From an uncultured Paracoccus sp. (GTDB lineage: Bacteria > Pseudomonadota > Alphaproteobacteria > Rhodobacterales > Rhodobacteraceae): a stretch of 64,000 bases of DNA. The notes beneath the pieces were generated by a model. That model was not told the origin of the DNA. It did not search any database and saw nothing but the letters and a program-made list of their open reading frames with translations. This document shows positions 29,302-38,715 of this stretch, one piece after another. Location of the stretch: NCBI RefSeq assembly GCF_937873615.1, contig NZ_CALMYP010000067.1, forward strand, positions 124,001 to 188,000, read 5' to 3'. The first letter of the stretch is position 1. Each line of letters starts with the position of its first letter. The position numbers were made by a program, and so were the translations under genes.

Positions 29302-31158
29302 ATGACCGAATCCCCGCCCAAACTGACCGGACAGGCGCTGATCGCCGATTATGTGAAGACGCTGGACGCCTCGCCCGGCGTTTACCGGATGCTGGGCGAG
29401 AAGGGCGATGTGCTTTACGTCGGCAAGGCCCGCAACCTGAAGGCGCGGGTGTCGAGCTATGCGCGCGGGCAGTTCCACAGCGCCCGCATCCCCCGGATGG
29501 TCAGCGAGACCCATTCGATGATGTTCCTGACCACGCGCACCGAGACCGAGGCGCTGCTGCTGGAACAGAACCTCATCAAGCAGCTGAAGCCGCGCTACAA
29601 TGTGCTGCTGCGCGACGACAAGAGCTTCCCGAATATCCTCGTGGCCAAGTCGCATCCCTTCCCGCAGATCAAGAAGCATCGCGGCGCGAAATCCGAGAAG
29701 GGCGACTATTACGGTCCCTTCGCCGGTGCGGGCGCGGTGAACCGGACGCTGAACCAGTTGCAGCGGGTCTTCCTTTTGCGCAACTGCACCGATGCGGTCT
29801 TCGAAAGCCGGACCCGGCCCTGTCTTCTCTATCAGATCAAGCGTTGCAGCGGGCCCTGCGTCGGCAAGGTTTCCGAGGCGGATTACAACGGGCTGGTGCA
29901 TGATGCCGAACTGTTCCTGAAGGGGCGCAGCACCAGGATTCAGGCCGATCTGGCGGCGGAAATGGCGGCGGCCTCGGAGGCGATGGAATATGAACGCGCG
30001 GCGGCCCTGCGTGACCGCATCAAGGCGCTGACCGCGGTGCAGTCGGTGCAGGCGATCAACCCGCGCCGCATTGCCGAGGCCGATCTTGTCGCGCTGCACA
30101 TGGATGGCGGGCAGGCCTGCGTTCAGGTCTTCTTCATCCGCGGCAATCAAAGCTGGGGGAACCGCGATTTCTATCCGCGGCTCGGTGGCGCCGAATCGGC
30201 GGACGAGATCATGCAGGCCTTTCTGGTGCAGTTCTACGACAACAAGGTGCCGCCGCGCATGGTGCTGCTGTCGCATGGGGTCGAGGATATGGACCTGATG
30301 CGGGACGCACTGTCCGCGAAAGCCGGGCGGCGGGTGGTGCTGGGTATGCCACAGCGGGGCGAGAAGGCCGAAATGGTCGGAAATGCCCTGCGCAATGCCC
30401 GCGAAAGCCTGGCCCGGCGGATGTCGGAAAGCGCCACACAACTGCGCCTGCTGGAAGGGCTGGCCGAGGCCTTCGATCTGCCCGGCCCACCGCGCCGGAT
30501 CGAGGTCTATGACAACAGTCACATCATGGGCTCGAACGCGGTCGGCGGCATGGTCGTGGCCGGGCCCGAGGGCTGGGTGAAAAGCCAGTATCGCAAGTTC
30601 AACATCAAGGGGACCGAGATCACGCCCGGCGACGATTTCGGGATGATGAAAGAGGTGCTGACGCGGCGCTTCACCCGGCTGCTGAAAGAGGACCCGGACC
30701 GCGAAAGCGAGGCCTGGCCGGACCTGCTGTTGATCGACGGCGGCGCCGGGCAGGTCGGTGCGGTGCACGAGATCATGGCCGATCTGGGGGTCGAGGATAT
30801 TCCCATGATCGGCGTCGCCAAGGGTCAGGACCGCGATCACGGCAAGGAGGAATTTCACCGTATCGGCCAGCGGCCCTTCGCGCTGCGGATGAATGACCCG
30901 GTCCTGTATTTCATCCAGCGCCTGCGCGACGAGGCCCATAGATGGGCCATTGGCACCCATCGCGCCAAGCGGGCCAAGGCCATTTCAGCCACGCCACTGG
31001 ACGAGATCGCCGGCGTCGGTGCCGCGCGCAAGCGGGCGCTGCTGGCGCATTTCGGCTCTGCCAAGGCGGTCAGCGGGGCGGCGGTCGCCGACCTGATGGC
31101 GGTCGATGGCATCAGCGAGGGGTTGGCGCAGAAGATCTATGACCATTTCCGGGGGTGA
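29302..31158 (+). CDS. uvrC: excinuclease ABC subunit UvrC
   Basis: 618-residue endonuclease that makes both incisions in nucleotide excision repair after UvrAB damage recognition. The N-terminal GIY-YIG domain ([20 protein letters not shown]) makes the 3' cut; the Cys motif [13 protein letters not shown] is present; a UVR domain follows (about 215-250), then the RNase H-like domain with [18 protein letters not shown] for the 5' cut, and helix-hairpin-helix motifs ([18 protein letters not shown]) at the end. The ATG at 29302 is preferred; an in-frame ATG at 29245 would run through the control region. The upstream region carries a DnaA-box palindrome. Confidence 0.96.
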   Translation: MTESPPKLTGQALIADYVKTLDASPGVYRMLGEKGDVLYVGKARNLKARVSSYARGQFHSARIPRMVSETHSMMFLTTRTETEALLLEQNLIKQLKPRYNVLLRDDKSFPNILVAKSHPFPQIKKHRGAKSEKGDYYGPFAGAGAVNRTLNQLQRVFLLRNCTDAVFESRTRPCLLYQIKRCSGPCVGKVSEADYNGLVHDAELFLKGRSTRIQADLAAEMAAASEAMEYERAAALRDRIKALTAVQSVQAINPRRIAEADLVALHMDGGQACVQVFFIRGNQSWGNRDFYPRLGGAESADEIMQAFLVQFYDNKVPPRMVLLSHGVEDMDLMRDALSAKAGRRVVLGMPQRGEKAEMVGNALRNARESLARRMSESATQLRLLEGLAEAFDLPGPPRRIEVYDNSHIMGSNAVGGMVVAGPEGWVKSQYRKFNIKGTEITPGDDFGMMKEVLTRRFTRLLKEDPDRESEAWPDLLLIDGGAGQVGAVHEIMADLGVEDIPMIGVAKGQDRDHGKEEFHRIGQRPFALRMNDPVLYFIQRLRDEAHRWAIGTHRAKRAKAISATPLDEIAGVGAARKRALLAHFGSAKAVSGAAVADLMAVDGISEGLAQKIYDHFRG

Positions 31159-31164
31159 CGGGAC

Positions 31165-31839
31165 TCAATACACCCCGCCCTCGGTCACGATCAGGTCGAG
31201 CGCCTCATCATGCGGCTGCGGATAGATCGTTGGCAGGCGCCCCGCCTCCAGCCCGATGCCGATCGCATAGGGGCGCGGCGTCATAGCGGCCAGCGTGCGG
31301 TCATAGAAGCCGCCGCCATAACCCATGCGGAAGCGCGCCCCGTCCCAGCCGACCAGAGGCGCCAGCACCAGTTGCGGCAGAACCGTCGCGCTTGTTGCCG
31401 GTTCGGGGATGTTCCAGCGGCCCGGGCGCATGGGGGCCTCGGCGCTCCACGGGCGAAAGATCAGCGGCCGGTCGGGGGCGGTGACCACCGGCAGCGCGAT
31501 CCTCGTGCCGCGCGCCGATTGGCGGGCCATCCAGTCGCGCAGGTCGGGCTCGGCCCGGATCGGCCAGAAGGCGGCGATGGTCAGGGCTTCGGCACTGCCG
31601 AAACGCTCGGCCAGGACCCGGTCCAGATGTGTGGCGATGGATTGATCGGCGGCGTGGCGGGTGGCTTCGCTCAGCGCCGCACGTTCGGCCAGAAGCCGCG
31701 CGCGTTCGGCCTTGCGCCAGCGGGCGGCGTCGCGCGCGGCACCCTCATCCACGGCCAGCGGGTCGAAATAGCCCGGCGCAATCTCGCCTGCGAGGCAGGC
31801 GGGCGAGGCGTAATCGCGCGGGGGATCGTCGTCGGACAT
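31165..31839 (-). CDS. 5-formyltetrahydrofolate cyclo-ligase
   Basis: 224-residue enzyme that converts 5-formyl-THF with ATP to 5,10-methenyl-THF, returning stored folate to the one-carbon pool. The family core is visible: ARWRKAERARLLAERAAL near the N-terminus, IAAFWPIRAEPDLRDWM, and the C-terminal phosphate loop VGWDGARFRMGYGGGFYDRTL. An extra N-terminal part of about 35 residues (MSDDDPPRDYASPACLAGEI) is common in alphaproteobacterial members. Start at 31839. Convergent with uvrC (6-bp gap), divergent from the small gene at 31926. Confidence 0.92.
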   Translation of the reverse strand: MSDDDPPRDYASPACLAGEIAPGYFDPLAVDEGAARDAARWRKAERARLLAERAALSEATRHAADQSIATHLDRVLAERFGSAEALTIAAFWPIRAEPDLRDWMARQSARGTRIALPVVTAPDRPLIFRPWSAEAPMRPGRWNIPEPATSATVLPQLVLAPLVGWDGARFRMGYGGGFYDRTLAAMTPRPYAIGIGLEAGRLPTIYPQPHDEALDLIVTEGGVY

Positions 31840-31925
31840 GGGGTTTCGGGCTTGGGCTTGAGGCAAAGGGCTTTCGCTGCAATGCTGCGCCTCCCAGGGC
31901 GCGTTTGACAAGGGGGAGCGGCAGA

Positions 31926-32180
31926 ATGAGCGACGTGACACGACAGGGCGAGGATTTCGCCGTCGAGGCCAAGGTGATCGCCGAAGGGCTGGGCCTGCCC
32001 GAACATGCCATCGCCCGGGCCATGTCCACGGGCGCCATCACCTCGCGCATGGAACGCGGCGAGGGCGCCGACGAAGGCCGCTTCCGCCTGTCCTTCTTTC
32101 ACGGCAGGAAGGTGCTGCGCCTGACCGTCGACGCCTCCGGCAAGGTGCTGCGCCGCGCCCGGTTCGAGCGCAAGGCCTGA
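31926..32180 (+). CDS. DUF6522-like small protein
   Basis: 84-residue soluble protein with a good ribosome binding site (AGGGGGAG, about 7 bases before the ATG). Its sequence (FAVEAKVIAEGLGLPEHAIA, then a GAITSRMERGEGADEGRFR segment and LSFFHGRKVLRLTVD) resembles, from memory, the DUF6522 family of short alphaproteobacterial proteins. The pattern suggests a small helix pair followed by a beta-sheet; nothing catalytic is seen. Function unknown. Confidence 0.7.
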   Translation: MSDVTRQGEDFAVEAKVIAEGLGLPEHAIARAMSTGAITSRMERGEGADEGRFRLSFFHGRKVLRLTVDASGKVLRRARFERKA

Positions 32181-32215
32181 GCGGCCCGAAAGCGCCCCGC
32201 CCTGGGCCGAACATG

Positions 32216-32243
32216 AAAAGACCCGCCGGAATGCCGGCGGGTC
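32216..32243 (-). terminator. Rho-independent terminator after sodB
   Basis: Perfect 10-bp stem GACCCGCCGG / CCGGCGGGTC (32220-32229 and 32234-32243) with a 4-base loop, followed on the minus strand by TTTTC. It lies 24 bp after the sodB stop. Confidence 0.8.
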
Positions 32244-32267
32244 CGGTCTCGACTTGAAGCCTGCGGA

Positions 32268-32867
32268 TCAGAGGCGCGAGGCGACATTGTCCCAATTGAC
32301 CAGCTTGTCGAGGAAGTTCGACAGATAGCCGGGGCGCTTGTTGCGGAAGTCGATGTAATAGGAATGTTCCCACACATCGCAGCCCAGAAGCGCGGTCTGA
32401 CCGTAGCAGAGCGGGTTGACGCCGTTCTCGGTCTTGGTCACGGCCAGCGAGCCGTCGGCATTCTTCACCAGCCAGACCCAGCCCGAGCCGAACTGGCCCG
32501 CGCCAGCGGCGGCGAAATCTTCCTTGAATTTCTCGACCGAGCCGAAGCTGTCCACGATGGCCTTTTCCAGCGCCGCCGGAATCGCGCCGGAATTCGGCGC
32601 CATCATTTCCCAGAACTGGCTGTGGTTCCAGTGCTGGCTGGCATTGTTGAAGATGCCGTTCTGGGCCACGGCGCCCTTCTGGAAGGTGCCGGTGACGATA
32701 TCCTCAAGCGATTTTCCGGCCCATTCGGTGCCCTCGATCAGCTTGTTCAGGTTGTCGACATAGGCCTTGTGGTGAATGTCGTGGTGATATTCCAGCGTTT
32801 CCTTGGACATGCCGCTCGCGGCCAGGGCGTCATGGGCATAGGGAAGATCGGGAAGCGTGAAGGCCAT
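32268..32867 (-). CDS. sodB: superoxide dismutase, Fe type
   Basis: 199-residue enzyme that dismutates superoxide to oxygen and peroxide. Metal ligands are in HHDIHHKAYVDNL (His), NNASQHWNHSQFWEMM (His) and CDVWEHSYYIDFRN (Asp and His). The AGAGQFGSGWVWLV segment with Gln before the aromatic cluster is typical of Fe or cambialistic forms rather than Mn forms. No signal peptide: cytosolic. The start at 32867 follows AAAAGGATGAACAC; the frame upstream adds a non-homologous MPRPRQKDEH. It stands as a single gene with its own terminator. Confidence 0.95.
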   Translation of the reverse strand: MAFTLPDLPYAHDALAASGMSKETLEYHHDIHHKAYVDNLNKLIEGTEWAGKSLEDIVTGTFQKGAVAQNGIFNNASQHWNHSQFWEMMAPNSGAIPAALEKAIVDSFGSVEKFKEDFAAAGAGQFGSGWVWLVKNADGSLAVTKTENGVNPLCYGQTALLGCDVWEHSYYIDFRNKRPGYLSNFLDKLVNWDNVASRL

Positions 32868-32984
32868 GTGTTCATCCTTTTGTCGGGGGCGGGGCATCGG
32901 CCCGCCCTGCTGCGATCACCCATGCAACGCAGGCTGGTTTGCACAGGTTCCGGGGTAGACTTAACATGCGGCAGAGAGAAGACA

Positions 32985-33013
32985 AAAGCCCCGAAGCGAT
33001 GCTTCGGGGCTTT
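32985..33013 (-). terminator. Rho-independent terminator after the DAPA-repeat protein gene
   Basis: Perfect 13-bp stem AAAGCCCCGAAGC / GCTTCGGGGCTTT (32985-32997 and 33001-33013) with a 3-base loop, continued by TTTTGTC on the minus strand. One of the strongest terminators in the window; the A-rich side makes it potentially bidirectional. Confidence 0.85.
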
Positions 33014-33032
33014 GCCTTGAGCAGTCCGGCGA

Positions 33033-33299
33033 TCAGTTGGCCGGCGCGGTCTCGGTTGCGGCCGGTGCATCGGCAGGCGCATCGGCGGGTGCATCAGCCG
33101 GCGCATCGGCGGCAGGTGCGGCTGCGGGGTCGGCCGGGGCATCGGCCGCGGGTTCGACGGTCACGACAGCCTCTTCGCCGCCACCCGTCGCGGCCGTGGT
33201 GTCGTCACCGCCGCTCATCAACCAGAAAACAACCAGCACGACGACAATGATCGCACCAATGATGTAGTAAAGATTTTTACTCTGGGCTCCGTTCGACAT
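33033..33299 (-). CDS. small membrane protein with DAPA repeat tail
   Basis: 88 residues: a short polar start (MSNGAQSKN), one transmembrane helix (about 10-28, LYYIIGAIIVVVLVVFWLM), a Gly/Thr linker and a periplasmic tail of some 45 residues made of repeats of D-A-P-A (DAPADAPADAPADAP near 66-80). The acidic Pro/Ala tail would be extended and could span part of the cell wall or act as a spacer. It has its own terminator and a 179-bp upstream region with inverted repeats. Similar helix-plus-PA-tail proteins are common in Rhodobacterales but without assigned function. Confidence 0.75.
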   Translation of the reverse strand: MSNGAQSKNLYYIIGAIIVVVLVVFWLMSGGDDTTAATGGGEEAVVTVEPAADAPADPAAAPAADAPADAPADAPADAPAATETAPAN

Positions 33300-33348
33300 G
33301 GATATGCTCCGCTATGGTTTGCCAGTGTGAATCTACAATGCGCAACTC

Positions 33349-33397
33349 TGCATGCAGATCCCTTGATGCAGCAATCTGTCGCACGAAGATGCATCAA
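33349..33397. repeat. inverted repeats between the DAPA protein gene and ccmI
   Basis: TTGATGCA (33363-33370) and TGCATCAA (33390-33397) form a perfect 8-bp inverted repeat with 19 bases between; a self-complementary TGCATGCA lies at 33349-33356. The centre-to-centre distance of the two arms is 27 bp. It sits 50 to 98 bp upstream of the minus-strand gene and 82 bp upstream of ccmI, so either could be the target. Confidence 0.5.
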
Positions 33398-33478
33398 ACT
33401 TCGGATAGCGCCCGGCTCGGCGGGGTTTTGCCGGTCCACGAAACCGCTTAACTAGGGGCCAGTCGAAAAGGAGCGCCC

Positions 33479-34711
33479 ATGTTCTGGCTTCTGGCCATTG
33501 CCTTGACCCTGACCGTCGCTCTGGCGATCCTGTGGCCGTTCTGGCGCGCCCATTCCGCCGCCGCCGAACCCGCCGCCGCCTATGACCTGCGCGTCTATCG
33601 CGATCAACTGGCCGAGGTCGAGCGCGACCTTGCGCGCGGGATCATCGCGGACGCCGATGCCGAAAGGCTGCGGGTCGAGATCGGTCGCAAGGTGCTGGAC
33701 GCCGACCGCCAGTTGCAGCAGGACAGCGCGACACCGAAAGCCCGCAATCGCCACGCCATCGTGGCTGGCCTTGCGCTGATCCTGCTGATCGGCGCGGGCT
33801 GGGGCCTTTATGCCCGGATCGGCACCCCGGACGAGCCGGATATGGGCCTGAAATCGCGCATCGCCGCCGCCGAGGCGCGCTATGCCGCCCGCCCGAGCCA
33901 GGCCGAGGCCGAGGCCCGCAATGCCGAAAGCAATCCGGTTCCCCGGCCCGAACCCGATCCCGAATTCGCCAAGCTGATGACGCAGTTGCGCGATGCCGTC
34001 ACCCGCAATCCCGACGACCCGCAGGGGCTGGCGCTCCTGGCCCGCAACGAGGCCCGGCTGGGCAATGCGCTTGCCGCGAAGGAGGCGCAGACCCACCTGA
34101 TCGAGGTCCGGGGCGACAGCGCAAGCGCCGAGGATCACGCCTTCCTCGCCGGGGTCATGACCGAGGCGGCCGGCGGCCTGATCACCGCCGAAGCCGAGGC
34201 CGAGATCGGCCGGGCGCTGGCGCTCGATCCGGGCAATGCGCAGGCACGCTATATGGTCGGGCTGTTGCAGGCGCAGAATGGCAGGCCGGATCGCGCCTTT
34301 CCGGTCTGGGCCGCGCTGCTGGAAGACACGCCGCCCGATTCGCCCTGGAACCGGGCGATCCGGGGCGTGATCGAGGATCTGGCCTGGCTGGCCGGACAGC
34401 CGGATTATCGCCCGCCCGGCGCGGATGCCATGCCCGCACCCGATGCCGGCGCCATGGCCGCCGCCGCCGACATGTCGCCCGAGGAACGTCAGGACTTCAT
34501 TCGCAGCATGGTCGGCCAGCTTGAGGCGCGACTGGCCGATGAAGGCGGCGGGCCCGAGGAATGGGCGCGGCTGATCTCGTCGCTCGGGGTGCTGGGCGAG
34601 ACCGATCATGCGCGCGAGATCTATGCCGAGGCGCAGGGGCGTTTCACCGATCAGCCCGATGCACTGGCGGCCATCGAGGCCGCCGCGCGTCAGGCCGGGG
34701 TGGCCCAATGA
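33479..34711 (+). CDS. ccmI: c-type cytochrome biogenesis protein CcmI
   Basis: 410-residue inner-membrane protein that presents apocytochrome c to the CcmFH heme ligation complex. It starts with a transmembrane helix ([21 protein letters not shown]), has the cytoplasmic leucine-rich loop [20 protein letters not shown] (about 38-57), a second helix (about 92-110, [20 protein letters not shown]) and a periplasmic C-terminal part with TPR-like helices that bind the apocytochrome C-terminus. A strong AAAAGGAG precedes the ATG. It stands apart from other ccm genes, as often in Rhodobacterales, and overlaps ruvX. Confidence 0.93.
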   Translation: MFWLLAIALTLTVALAILWPFWRAHSAAAEPAAAYDLRVYRDQLAEVERDLARGIIADADAERLRVEIGRKVLDADRQLQQDSATPKARNRHAIVAGLALILLIGAGWGLYARIGTPDEPDMGLKSRIAAAEARYAARPSQAEAEARNAESNPVPRPEPDPEFAKLMTQLRDAVTRNPDDPQGLALLARNEARLGNALAAKEAQTHLIEVRGDSASAEDHAFLAGVMTEAAGGLITAEAEAEIGRALALDPGNAQARYMVGLLQAQNGRPDRAFPVWAALLEDTPPDSPWNRAIRGVIEDLAWLAGQPDYRPPGADAMPAPDAGAMAAAADMSPEERQDFIRSMVGQLEARLADEGGGPEEWARLISSLGVLGETDHAREIYAEAQGRFTDQPDALAAIEAAARQAGVAQ

Positions 34712-35178
34712 TCCATGAGGATATCGCCGATTTCGCCGCCGCCCTGCCGCGCGCCGGGGCCATTGCCGGGCTGGACCTGGGCACCAAGACCATCGGTGTC
34801 GCGGTCAGCGACGGCTTGCGTCAGGTGGCCTCGCCGATCACCGTGATCCGGCGCGAGAAATTCACCCTCGACGCGCAGGCGCTGATGAAGATCGTGGCGG
34901 ATCGCGGGCTGGTCGGGCTGGTCGTGGGCCTGCCGCGCAACATGGACGGCTCGGAAGGCCCGCGCGCGCAATCGACGCGGGCCTTCGCGCGCAACCTGAC
35001 CCGGCTGACGGATCTGCCCATCGGCTTCTGGGACGAACGCCTGTCCACCGTCGCCGCCGAGCGCGCGCTGCTGGAGGCCGACACCTCGCGCAAGCGCCGG
35101 GCCGAGGTCATCGACCAGGTGGCGGCGGGCTATATCCTGCAAGGCGCGCTGGATCGGCTGCGGTTTCTGAACAGCTAG
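34708..35178 (+). CDS. ruvX: Holliday junction resolvase RuvX (YqgF)
   Basis: 156-residue RNase H-fold nuclease, essential in many bacteria and involved in pre-16S rRNA 5'-end processing and possibly recombination. Catalytic features are visible: the first Asp in [17 protein letters not shown], the Glu-type strand in [19 protein letters not shown], and the last acidic residue in [14 protein letters not shown] followed by [14 protein letters not shown]. It starts with ATGA overlap on ccmI and overlaps the convergent HPP gene by 4 bases. Confidence 0.95.
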   Translation: MIHEDIADFAAALPRAGAIAGLDLGTKTIGVAVSDGLRQVASPITVIRREKFTLDAQALMKIVADRGLVGLVVGLPRNMDGSEGPRAQSTRAFARNLTRLTDLPIGFWDERLSTVAAERALLEADTSRKRRAEVIDQVAAGYILQGALDRLRFLNS

Positions 35179-36320
35179 GCCGGGATGGCGGCGGGTAAGG
35201 TGGCATCCGCCTCGGTCCCGCGCAGGCTGTGACGCGCGAGTGCGGCGATCAGGTCGGTCTGGGTGACCACGCCGACGATGCGCTCGCCCTCGACGATCGG
35301 GATCGCGTCCATGCCTTCGGCCGCAAGCTGCGGCAGAAGCGCTGCAACCGGCGTATCGGGGCCGGCCTCGGTCGCTGGGGCCTGCACGATTTCGGCGGCG
35401 ATGGCGGGCGCATCGCCCCGATAGGCGGCACGGATCATCTGCAACTGGAAGATCAGGCCCATGAACCGGCCCTCGGCGTCGATCACCGGCAGCGAGGTGA
35501 AGTCGTGGCGCAGGAACAGCGCGGCGATATCGGCAAGCTGGGTCTCGGGCGCGACCGTGACCAGATCGCGCGACATGATCGCGGCGGCGGTTTCGGGGCC
35601 GGCCATATGACTTGCCGCCTGCAACTCGGCCGCGCCGATCAGCCGGGCCAGGTCCTCGACCCCGAGGTTCAGCGACTGCCGGTAGCGCGAAAGGATATCG
35701 CTCAGTTCGACCTCGGTCAGGCCCAGACGCTCGGCGGCGGCGGGGTCCTGGGTGCCATGGCCATTCGGTTCGCCGAACTGGCGGAAGGGATAGCGGCGAC
35801 CGGTCAGCCGGGCATAGGCAGCCGCCGCGATCACCAGCGTCAGCGTGCCCGTTGCCACCGGCAGAAGCGCGAAGCCAAGGCCGAGCGGCAGGATCTTGTC
35901 GGCCCCGAGCGCGACCGTCATCGCCACTGCCCCGCCCGGCGGATGGGTGGCGCGCAACAGCGCCATGACCAGAATCGCCATGCCGACCGAAAGCGGCACG
36001 TTCAGCGCCGTCTCGGGCAGGGCGCGACAGACCAGAATCGCGACGGTGGCCGAGGCGGTATTGCCGATGATCGCCGGCCATGGTTGCGCCAGCGGGCTGT
36101 TCGGCGCCGCGAACAGCAGAACCGAACTGGCCCCGAAAGGCGCGATCAGATAAAGGCTCAGCCCGGCATCGCCGACCAGAAGCCTGGCCAAAATGGCGGT
36201 GCTCAGAAGGCCAAGAAAAGCCCCGCAACCGGCCCGGAGCGCCTCATGTCCGGGGACAGAGGCGACGGGGCCGAGCGAACGGATGTGAAGATGGCCCATC
36301 AGGGTCGTCAGGATCTGCAT
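35175..36320 (-). CDS. HPP family membrane protein with CBS domain pair
   Basis: 381 residues. The N-terminal half is an HPP integral membrane domain with about five helices and the naming motif [19 protein letters not shown] (around 106-124). The C-terminal half has two CBS domains (about 245-300 and 310-365), which usually bind adenosyl ligands and gate the attached module. HPP proteins in cyanobacteria have been tied to nitrite transport; a role here is not known. It is a single gene, convergent with ruvX. Confidence 0.88.
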   Translation of the reverse strand: MQILTTLMGHLHIRSLGPVASVPGHEALRAGCGAFLGLLSTAILARLLVGDAGLSLYLIAPFGASSVLLFAAPNSPLAQPWPAIIGNTASATVAILVCRALPETALNVPLSVGMAILVMALLRATHPPGGAVAMTVALGADKILPLGLGFALLPVATGTLTLVIAAAAYARLTGRRYPFRQFGEPNGHGTQDPAAAERLGLTEVELSDILSRYRQSLNLGVEDLARLIGAAELQAASHMAGPETAAAIMSRDLVTVAPETQLADIAALFLRHDFTSLPVIDAEGRFMGLIFQLQMIRAAYRGDAPAIAAEIVQAPATEAGPDTPVAALLPQLAAEGMDAIPIVEGERIVGVVTQTDLIAALARHSLRGTEADATLPAAIPA

Positions 36321-36456
36321 TCATGCCTCGCGCATTCGGCGGCCTGCCTAGAAACTGGGCGGTGGCAAGGCAACGGTGCATCTGGACCGCCACGCGAATT
36401 GGGGAAAACCGCGCCGGATCAAGGCGGCTGCGAGGCAGAAATTTGCCCCCGGCATG

Positions 36457-36483
36457 AAAAAGGGGGCCGTTTGGCCCCCTTTT
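36457..36483 (-). terminator. Rho-independent terminator after scoB
   Basis: Perfect 11-bp stem AAAAGGGGGCC / GGCCCCCTTTT (36458-36468 and 36473-36483) with loop GTTT; the minus strand continues into TTTTTC. It lies 25 bp after the scoB stop. Confidence 0.85.
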
Positions 36484-36507
36484 CTGATCCGTCTTCGGTC
36501 CGTTGGA

Positions 36508-37131
36508 TCAGACGATGGTGGCCTCGGTCGCGGCGCGAAGTTCGTCCTCGGTCACGCCCTCGGCGGTCTCGACGATCTTCAGACCGCCCGGCACCACATC
36601 GAGCACACCCAGATTGGTGATGATCCGGTCGACCACGCTCTTGCCGGTCAAGGGCAGGGTGCAGGCCTTCAGCACCTTCGATTCGCCGTGCTTGTTGGTG
36701 TGATCCATGACCACGACGACACGACCGACCCCGGCCACCAGGTCCATCGCTCCGCCCATGCCCTTGACGAGCTTGCCGGGGATCATCCAGTTCGCCAGAT
36801 CGCCGTTCTCGGCCACTTCCATCGCGCCCAGGATCGCCGCCGCGATCTTGCCGCCCCGGATCATGCCGAAGCTGGTGGCGCTGTCGAAATAGCTGGTGCG
36901 TGACAGTTCGGTGATGGTCTGCTTGCCGGCATTGATCAGGTCCGGGTCTTCCTCTCCCTCGAAGGGGAAGGGGCCCATGCCGAGCATCCCGTTTTCCGAT
37001 TGCAGGGTGATGTCCTTGTCGCCGACATAATTCGCCACCAGCGTCGGAATCCCGATGCCGAGGTTCACATACATGCCGTCCTCAAGCTCCTGCGCGGCGC
37101 GTTCGGCCATCTGGTTACGGTCCCATGCCAT
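36508..37131 (-). CDS. scoB: 3-oxoacid CoA-transferase subunit B
   Basis: 207-residue beta subunit of a succinyl-CoA:3-ketoacid CoA-transferase (family I). The catalytic Glu is in the segment SENGMLGMGPFP (about 50-61), where the enzyme forms the CoA thioester, and GGAMDLVAGVGRVVVVMDHT follows. With subunit A it activates acetoacetate with CoA from succinyl-CoA for use of ketone bodies or storage polymer. It starts 3 bp after scoA and ends in a strong terminator. Confidence 0.93.
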   Translation of the reverse strand: MAWDRNQMAERAAQELEDGMYVNLGIGIPTLVANYVGDKDITLQSENGMLGMGPFPFEGEEDPDLINAGKQTITELSRTSYFDSATSFGMIRGGKIAAAILGAMEVAENGDLANWMIPGKLVKGMGGAMDLVAGVGRVVVVMDHTNKHGESKVLKACTLPLTGKSVVDRIITNLGVLDVVPGGLKIVETAEGVTEDELRAATEATIV

Positions 37132-37134
37132 GGT

Positions 37135-37839
37135 TCAGGCCTCCTCACGCTTGCGGGTGGTGCGCTGTTCGATGCGCTTTTCATGCTCGCCCTGCACGAT
37201 CCGGTGGACATAGATGCCGGGCAGGTGGATCAGGTCGGGGTCGATGGAGCCGCGCGGCACGATTTCCTCGACCTCGGCCACGCAGACCTTGCCACACATG
37301 GCGGCGGGCGGGTTGAAGTTGCGCGCGGTCTTGCGGAAGATCAGGTTGCCGGTGTCATCCGCTTTCCAGGCCTTGACGATGGAAAGATCGGCGAAAATCC
37401 CTTCTTCGAGGATATATTCCTCGCCCCTGAACACCTTCACCTCCTTGCCATCGGCGATCACCGTGCCGACGCCGGTCTTGGTGTAGAAGCCGGGAATGCC
37501 GGCGCCACCGGCGCGCATCCGTTCGGCCAGGGTGCCTTGCGGGTTGAATTCCAGCTCCAGCTCTCCGCTCAGATACTGGCGCATGAATTCCGCGTTTTCG
37601 CCGACATAGGAGGATTGCATCTTCCTGATCTGCTTGGTGTCCAGCAGTTTCCCCAGCCCGAAGCCATCGACGCCGCAATTGTTCGAGGCAATGGTCAGGT
37701 CCTTCACGCCGCTTTTCACCAGCGCGTCGATCAGGAGTTCCGGGATGCCGCACAGGCCGAAGCCGCCGGCGGCGATATGCATGCCATCGAACAGCAATCC
37801 GTCGAGGGCCGCATCCGCGTCGGGATAGACTTTCTTCAT
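37135..37839 (-). CDS. scoA: 3-oxoacid CoA-transferase subunit A
   Basis: 234-residue alpha subunit. Its [20 protein letters not shown] start and [18 protein letters not shown] (GFGLCG motif, the CoA-binding loop) are typical, as is [16 protein letters not shown]. The ATG at 37839 has GGAGGAA 4 bases upstream, so the longer frame to 37893 is rejected. Subunit B follows directly. An xdhC gene ends 50 bp upstream on the same strand and may be co-transcribed, though the functions do not match. Confidence 0.94.
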   Translation of the reverse strand: MKKVYPDADAALDGLLFDGMHIAAGGFGLCGIPELLIDALVKSGVKDLTIASNNCGVDGFGLGKLLDTKQIRKMQSSYVGENAEFMRQYLSGELELEFNPQGTLAERMRAGGAGIPGFYTKTGVGTVIADGKEVKVFRGEEYILEEGIFADLSIVKAWKADDTGNLIFRKTARNFNPPAAMCGKVCVAEVEEIVPRGSIDPDLIHLPGIYVHRIVQGEHEKRIEQRTTRKREEA

Positions 37840-37889
37840 CACTTCCTCCGAGATGGTTGCAGGGTTTGTCGCAAGGGGGGCGGGTGCTG

Positions 37890-38612
37890 TCAATCGGCGG
37901 TAGCGTTAACGGTCAGCGCGGCGGCGATCTCGGCGGCGGCGAAGGCGGCGATGATGGCGGGGCGCTTGTCGGGTGAAAAGCCCGCGCCGATGGGGCAGAC
38001 AAGCGGCGCGGGATCGAGGCCAGCGGCGCGGGCCTCGCGCTCGAACCGCGCGCGTTTGGTGGCGCTGCCGATCAATCCGACATAGGCGGCATCGCCACGA
38101 CGCAGCGCCTCGGTGGTCAGCAGGAAATCGAGACCGTGGTCATGGGTCATGACGACGAAGGCAGAACCGGGCCGGGCGCTGCGGATGGCCGATTCGGGCA
38201 AGGCTGTCAGCAGGGCCTCGCAGCCCCGGGCGCGCGCCAACTCGTCCTCGCGGCTGTCGACCAGCACTGTCTCGAACGGAAGTTCGCGCAGCATCCGCGC
38301 CAGTGCCCGCCCGACATGGCCGGCGCCGAAGATCAGCACCTGAGGCGGCGGCGGCAAGGGCGTCGGCGGCAACCGGTCAAGCACCAGTTCCACCCGCCCG
38401 CCGCAGCATTGCCCACTTTCGGGGCCAAGGGTCACGGACATTTCCGCCTCCCCCTCGCCCGAGGCCAGCATCGCCCGGGCCCGCGCGATGGCGTCATGTT
38501 CCAGCCGCCCGCCGCCGATCGTGCCGGTGCTGTCGCTCACGGTCACGATCATCTCGGCCCCGGTCTCGCGTGGGGTCGATCCCCAGGTCTGTGTCACGCG
38601 CACACGGATCAT
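37890..38612 (-). CDS. xdhC: XdhC family protein, short orphan form
   Basis: 240 residues. XdhC proteins bind molybdenum cofactor, help its sulfuration and insert it into xanthine dehydrogenase. Both domains are recognisable: the N-terminal XdhC_CoxI part with [25 protein letters not shown] and [13 protein letters not shown], and the C-terminal Rossmann part with [17 protein letters not shown]. The start is secure: GGAGG stands 5 bases before the ATG and an in-frame TGA lies just upstream, so the usual first 15 to 20 residues are really absent. No xdhA or xdhB lies nearby. Confidence 0.88.
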   Translation of the reverse strand: MIRVRVTQTWGSTPRETGAEMIVTVSDSTGTIGGGRLEHDAIARARAMLASGEGEAEMSVTLGPESGQCCGGRVELVLDRLPPTPLPPPPQVLIFGAGHVGRALARMLRELPFETVLVDSREDELARARGCEALLTALPESAIRSARPGSAFVVMTHDHGLDFLLTTEALRRGDAAYVGLIGSATKRARFEREARAAGLDPAPLVCPIGAGFSPDKRPAIIAAFAAAEIAAALTVNATAD

Positions 38613-38663
38613 GGCACCTCCTGCAAGCCGGTCGCTCGATCATAAGCCATGCCGGAAAATGCG

Positions 38664-38690
38664 AAAGGGCGCAGCACAATCGCCGCGCCC
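38664..38690 (-). terminator. probable terminator after topA
   Basis: A 9-bp stem with one G-T pair (GGGCGCAGC 38667-38675 and GCCGCGCCC 38682-38690, loop ACAATC), followed on the minus strand by TTTCGCATTTTC. It lies between topA and xdhC. Confidence 0.5.
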
Positions 38691-38715
38691 CGTCCAACGC
38701 CTATCCACTGGCTTA

